From Congeria kusceri (lineage: Eukaryota; Mollusca; Bivalvia; Myida; Dreissenidae): a DNA stretch of 64,000 nucleotides. The stretch spans positions 25,044,364 through 25,108,363 of the forward strand of contig CM051028.1 in assembly GCA_027627225.1 (NCBI GenBank), read 5' to 3'. Of the stretch, positions 58,133-64,000 are shown one piece after another. Below the pieces are notes generated by a model, which searched no databases, was not told the DNA's origin, and was given only the letters and a program-made list of their open reading frames with translations. A program made the translations under genes and the position numbers. Each line of letters opens with the position of its first letter. The stretch's first letter is position 1.

Positions 58133-59874
58133 CTTGGTTTCAATTTTGATTTTATGTTCTGCTTTGATTAATGTGTCATTTAGATGCTCAATTAGATGCA
58201 ACATTTTTAATCGTTTCGCTAGCTTCATTGAATTTATATTTAAAAAAAACATTTGACATTAAAAATCATAGTTACTACATTAACAGCTAACTAGAATGGG
58301 GGGATCCGAATGCAGACCAGTAAAAGCAAATCATGCAAACATCTGTCACTGATTAATGTTCAATAATGGAAGACAATACCGAAGGACCAGCTTAACAGGG
58401 TGAAGCTAAATATGCTAGATACGCTACTAGTGCGCCTTCGCGTATTGAAATTCAAGACATGCTCTATTTTATGTTCGTCTGAATTATGTGTACTTAAAAT
58501 GAAATTTGCAAAATATCAACTGGCTTGATAAACGTTCCTGGACGAAATTTTGTAGACAATTGATAAATGATTTCTTCGCATACGCATACTTTAAATTACT
58601 GGAAATACAAGTCATGTCTTTAAATATAACTATTTCTCTGCTGATAATTTGACGACGGCCTAATATTTTCAAATTTCAAACAAATTCACCACAGCGTCAA
58701 TATTTAATGTCGAGAATACGTCGAAGAATAAATATAATGAATAAAGATAACGATCTATATGATACATGTGAATAAGCAAATAAAACTAATGTACAGTAAC
58801 TCAAAGTGCAAGATGTTCAAATAAAAATATCGAAAAACTGCTAATAATTTAGCATTTTTATCGTCTGTTGCGGTCGGGACAAACTGCATGGAAGCCGTGC
58901 GGACACCGCACGTATTTGACACAAATCTTGTCGTAAACTCGCCGTACGGACGCCGCAACCCTGTTGTGACCGAGGTTCAATGCAAGCAATATAACGCGTT
59001 CATTAATTGACAACTTTATTTTATCTATGTTTGTCTGTAGCTCTTTTTCTTAATATCCAATTTAATAAGCACATATCAAGTGCTGGAAATGTCAAGATAT
59101 CAACTATAATTAAGACTTGTGTTTAGACTAATTACAGTTACTGTGCCAATTACATGGTATTTAAAAATGTATAAACCAGTCGTTTTAAATGTTAAGGTCA
59201 TGCGACAAAATAGGCCACAACAAATTGTTCACGTGGTTGACGGGATTAAGGCACTATATTATCCCAATTTTCGAAAACAATAGTTTGAAAAATGATCTGC
59301 ACCGGCACGATTTAAAAAGGGAAATCGTTTGAACTACAATATATTTGCGTGTATAGCTAAATAAGCATAAAATTTGTAATCGCTTATTTGGATGTGTAGA
59401 TTATGATTCGCGTATATCGTCCAGTGTACAGTTGTTAATATGAATAAAAGTGGAAAGCAGACCCTAAACAAAAATGTTGCTATAAATGCAAATGAAACAT
59501 AACATTGATTTTCATTTATTTTATAATTTTATTTAATGATATAGTGGTTGGTATTAATTATTTAGTCGGATTGAAATGAATACTGATTATATTGATAAGT
59601 CAATACAAAATAACAAATATTTATTGTTGGATAGCTACATATAACAGACAATTGTTATATTGATAATTCTACAACTTGATCGTTTACTGTGTTTAAATTT
59701 GATGTGCGTTTTCACAATTCACTTGCATAAAAATAATTATTTAAAAAGCGGAAATAATTGTTTGTGTTTATATAGACATAGTACATATGTCTCAAACACA
59801 TTTATTAGTTCATATGTATTTCACACACCAATGAACACTAGTGGGATTTTGTTAGTAAAATAAATTATTTCTAC

Positions 59875-60590
59875 TCAAGGTCTGCATTCAACTATGTCTC
59901 AACTATTGCTCTTATCCAAAACCTGAACTAGTGACCTTGACCTTTGACGGACAACCATGCATGGTGTACGCGACACATCGTTTGCCCAGTGGGATAATAA
60001 TCTGAGTTAATCTTAAAATCATTCCAGGTATTTGACCCTGAATTGTGACCTTGACTTTTGATCGACGAGCATGGGAGTTGTACGTGACAAATTGTCTTGT
60101 GATGGGAAATAATGATCTGAAATAATGTTAAAATCCTTCCAGGCGTCTAGAAGTTATCTAGCAGAAATTAAAATTCTTGACATTTTCCCTTGAAATGAGA
60201 CATTGACCTTTGACCGACGAGCATGGGAGTTGTACGCGACACACTGTCTGGTCATGGGGAGTAAAAATCTGAAATGATTTTAAAATCCTTCCAGGCGTTT
60301 TGGAGTTATAGAGTGTAAACGAAAATCATTGACCTTTGATCGTGAATTGTGACGTTGACCTTTGACCTACGAGCATGGGAATTGTACGCAACACATCGTC
60401 TGGTCATGAAGAATATTAATCTGAAGTGATATTAAAATCCATTAAGGCATTAAAAAGTTGCAGAGCGGAAACAATCCGGAAGGACGGAACACACACGACG
60501 GTGAGACTACTATAAGCCCGCCTTCGGGGTGTGTGGGGGGGGGGGGGGGGGGGCGGGGGCTACACAATTGGAGCTCTCTCGATTATTGCA
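59875..60590 (+). repeat. AGGTCA-type tandem element with poly-G
   Basis: Four diverged units of about 130-145 bp each have TGACCTTTGAC, CGACGAGCATGGGAGTTGTA, CGCGACACAxxGTCTGGTCATGG and AAATCCTTCCAGGCGTT. It ends with an ACGGTGAGACTACTATAAGC CCGCCTTCGGGGTG hairpin and about 20 G (60535-60553). Decayed non-coding element near the right edge of the triplication. Confidence 0.75.
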
Positions 60591-62531
60591 GAATAAAAGT
60601 CCGATCACCAATTCTTTTATTTTACATCGTCTTACGAAATTTTATGAAACTATGAGCTTAAACATATTCAGACAGCCGACACTTTGGCAGTTTTTCAAAT
60701 TTCCTTTCAACCGCTTGAATTAGATCAGATCATGTTTCCAAATACAAGCATATTGTTTTGCAGTTGTTTGTTATAAACACATTTGTTTTCAGCCTTGAAA
60801 CTTCTTCTGAATCGTTGAAATAGTTGAATATAAATAATTTATTATAAAATTGTTAAGCATCTATATACGTTTGCTGAATTAGTGCAATAGTCGTCGTACA
60901 CGTAAATTGTGTTTTGTTAAAAAAATCCTCACACAACTCTTACAAGATTAAAATTGAAATGCTTAACCGTATTCATTCAAAAATGGTATTATATAATGGT
61001 ATTATATAAGGGCTGTTTTAAATGATCCTCGCAATGCACATACATATATCATTTTCATCAATGAGGGCATACAGATGGATCCGATGTAAAGTTTCCATTT
61101 AAAACTTGGTACTGCGTTAACGCGAATTTTGATATTACCTCAGATTACTTTTCCATACGACCAGATGTAGGAAGCATAATTTGTTCAACATGGAAGGATT
61201 TAAAAATGAATTTCGACTGGAATGATGATTATTATGAGACGGTGTCACCCGCAAGGACCAGGTCTGCAGTTGAAAGGTCAAGGCCACTCAGCAAGGTCAA
61301 AGTATTGGTTCGGGCATACTTTGTTCCCTTTTTTAGTGTTTTGCCCTTTGCTTTAGGCCCAACAAACTGCATACCATGCCGGAATAGCATAAACACCTAG
61401 CATAAGTGAAATAATGTCCGCATCACATGCGAACAAATGCAGGGAAGAAATGGTTGAACATATTATAAAGAATCCTGACAAAAGAATAGGACAATAATAA
61501 CAAAACACCACAAGGAAGTAAATGTTCATAAATGCATTGCATCATGTATATACTTGTTCATGGTCAGCATACATAACATAAATAAGAAAAAGATACACGG
61601 TTCATTTGATTTTATTGTATTGTTTTCACATAATGAATTAAGAGAACTTTTAATACCCACAATAGTCCAGTAATATTCGGTACGAAGTATATATTTGTTT
61701 TTTGTCTTTCTTTAAGGAGGTTCAAGTTCACTAGTTATCAATCTCAAAACAATATTTTGATAACTGAAAGGTGTTGTTGAGGTGTTGTTGATTCTACGTT
61801 GTGCAGAATGAAAATAAACGGGTACGCTATCGATTTCAAGAACATTGTGATGAGTTCTGTCGAGAATATAAATGTGTGTGCAGTCTTTTCTGTGATAAAC
61901 ATGTATATTTACTTTAAGAATGGCATTGTTAAGCCCATCTCACAAGTAGCAGTACATGCATGCGTTGATTCAACCTACAAAAATGATACCAAGAACCTGT
62001 ACAATTAACACGACATAAAAATCATATTCCAGTGACTTCAATGAAAATTTGTTCCCGAAATGTCCCTCTCTACGTGTGAACAAATTGCAAACATCGTTAT
62101 ATCTACTTCAAACATTCAGGTTAAACTTAAACATGATGTTAATGTATACACTTTTAATTATCTGAGCCCAGAATGTAAGAAAAATGCTTACATATGAATT
62201 GATTCTCGTAATATTTTACGGTCGCTTAAAGTGCTTCGAGTTTTAGAGATTGTATCTGGTTTGAAAAAAAACAAACAATTCTTCTTGTAACAATTCCATC
62301 ATTGCTAAACTTCATTATTTTGATCTGATAACATCGGGTTTGGCGATTGAATATTTTTTTTCCTTTTTTCTACTGTCATCAAAAATCAGATTGATTATTC
62401 AATCAAATCTATGGCATTTTGAACTTTGGCTTGGAACATCAATCCAAAAAAGCATGATTCATGCCCAGATTTGTCCTTCGGTCGATGGTTATCTTGTCCT
62501 TTACATGTTACAATAAAGAACAAACACATAC
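60591..62531. other. no gene seen
   Basis: AT-rich. A short GGTCAAGG/CAAGGTCAAAG-containing repeat scrap lies at 61235-61310. The frames at 61206-61400 and 61799-62008 show no domain. Confidence 0.3.
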
Positions 62532-62628
62532 ATCTTTGTAGATGTACCACGTGCTTGATCTGTCGTTGGTGATCTGGTTAATATGTGAGTTTTGTTTTCG
62601 ACCGTGGCCATAGATGTGGTGTTCGGTC
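62532..62628 (-). CDS. possible DUF4430-like single exon
   Basis: Bounded by an AAAAG acceptor (weak) and a good GAT|GTATGT donor. It encodes TEHHIYGHGRKQ and ITNDRSSTWYIYKD, which line up with FTVTYFSGMGYF and DQDKTYWLISNKG of the third exon of the triplicated genes. The entry phase agrees, the exit phase does not. No downstream GVSAYVP-type exon was found. Could be a decayed or diverged family member. Confidence 0.3.
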
Positions 62629-64000
62629 CTTTTAGTGAATATTGCCGACGTGTCTTTTTGATAATAAATCTTATTACATATTAACAATAAAGGCATTTGT
62701 TTATTGAATGGTATAACATAGGCTTAAAACAGACATAGACATACTTACGTACAGTGTTGTTACACCAGTTTACAACAACGTACGGGCATAAAATGTATTT
62801 CCTTATTGTCACATACACGTGCAGGCTAGCTGTACAGCAAAGCATACTATGCTACCCGTGTCACCATACTGTATTTAAAACGTTTAAAATACGTATATTC
62901 AAGCCTATTTATTTATTGCATTGTACTAATCAACATATATACACCTCTTATTTATACATTTAAATGTTCATAATAATGTACGTCTAACAAAGCAATATCG
63001 TAAATGTAGTTTGGTCGTTGGTTATTTCTCTTTTTTGTCACAGTTTTTTTGTTTCCACCACGTCTGACTAGCGAATTGTAATATCACACTGTATTACAAA
63101 AGCACAAAGTTTGTTGGTGGAACCCATTCAAATAATTGATATGTTAAAATATGACAATACAATTTGAATTACATTACATGTGTCTGTGTATACGAGCTTT
63201 CCGTCTTACTGACTAAGCAATAAGCACCCTCAATTTATATTTCGATTCATTTTATTCAATAAGTGCATGTAAGTAGGAATTAAATCACTGAAAACATACA
63301 ATTATCCATACAACTTAAATAAATGATAACAAATCTTATCTTATGTCTTAGTGCGTGTATAAACATGTGTGTTACTTTCCAAAATGAACTTGTGTGAAAT
63401 GTGTGTAAATATATGCCAATTGTGTTAAAGAATACCATTCTTGCATGTATACATAAACTTCAGTTTGCGAGCGTGTTGTTATAATTGTATTATTATTATT
63501 ATTTATTAATAATATTATTGTTAAAAATACCATCAATTATTAATATTGTTATTATAAATACCATTAATATTGTAATGCGGTATACGTACAACATTATTTA
63601 CTGGCTAGATGTAATGTAAATTGTTAAGCAAACAAAATCCAGTTTACTGCAAACGTAGTTCTAGGGCTACACTCTCTATGAAGTATGGCGGTTCGAGTAT
63701 GATAGTTTATTTATTCGAGCATAAATAATATTTAGAGGAATTATGTATTTACATTTTCCCGAAACAAGAAGTTTATAACTAATGCCGATTCCAAATCATA
63801 TATGCTTAATGGTACGAAGTGATGTTGTCTGTTTTAACAAAGTGTTAAATATGGCTATTATAATAATTTACTTCCGGATGTGCTTTGTGTTTTATCATAT
63901 GTTGTTTGTTAATAAATATAGGAACTAGGTTACTATAACTTCTTTTTTTAGCAAAATTAATGTATTAACATTTGAATTTATGTAACTACCAACCGCTACA
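62629..64000. other. no gene seen
   Basis: AT-rich sequence with ATT/TTA runs at 63488-63565. No coding or RNA signal recognised. Confidence 0.35.

Larger units (their letters stand above)
50598..59503. repeat. tandem unit, copy 3 (about 8.9 kb)
   Basis: Collinear with copies 1 and 2. It contains a 15-bp insertion at about 57753 and more substitutions in its right half. It ends at GAAACATAAC, after which the sequence becomes unique (ATTGATTTTC). Confidence 0.95.

Overview
This is a window of AT-rich, intron-bearing, repeat-saturated animal DNA. The repeat types (AGGTCA-rich tandem elements, elements bounded by ATGCCCCCAC and its inverse, repeats ending in an AGCTCACCT hairpin, Tx1-like and CR1/Jockey-like LINEs, BEL/Pao, Ty3 and Harbinger remnants) fit a marine or freshwater mollusc, most likely a bivalve. 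The species cannot be read from the sequence. There are no operons, ribosomal RNA genes or CRISPR arrays. Most long open frames are retroelement pieces or microsatellite translations.

The clearest host genes belong to one family. They encode small spliced proteins on the minus strand with the C-terminal beta-domain of transcobalamin / gastric intrinsic factor (DUF4430; hallmarks are a TYW or TWW core followed by GVSAYVPQPGDKIEF or GISSYVPQP). One gene (A) has three well-supported exons at 11089-18054 and candidate upstream exons to about 21685. A related gene occurs three times, once in each unit of a direct tandem triplication (exons at 37163-40348, 46046-49231 and 54932-58132). A possible further exon of the family lies at 62532-62628.

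Layout. 1-8000: LINE ORF1 fragment, a SINE-like repeat, a Harbinger transposase remnant, triplet and 39-bp tandem arrays holding a MITE, a frameshifted sulfotransferase-like exon, and a Ty3/Gypsy integrase remnant. 8000-10400: two copies of a fold-back repeat rich in TGACGTCA, one split by a nested insertion. 11000-21700: gene A, with large repeat arrays in its introns. 21800-25500: LINE tail, tRNA-like SINE, MITE, interrupted fold-back element, minisatellite. 25560-28110: a BEL/Pao gag region split by a 1375-bp TIR element with a perfect 8-bp target duplication. 28140-30420: plus-strand LINE RT remnant and AT-rich tail. 30960-33900: Tx1/L1-like LINE on the minus strand. 32832-59503: three head-to-tail units of about 8.88-8.90 kb, each with a LINE endonuclease piece, a minisatellite, a second LINE, a plus-strand RT scrap, the DUF4430 gene and a tRNA-like SINE with inverted ends. 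The junctions share the 5-bp microhomology ATAAC. 59504-64000: single-copy flank with a degenerate AGGTCA-type repeat and little else.

The notable system is the local amplification of a transcobalamin-like beta-domain gene. Its frames and splice sites are intact in all three copies, the copies differ by mosaic substitutions, and no helical barrel domain was recognised.
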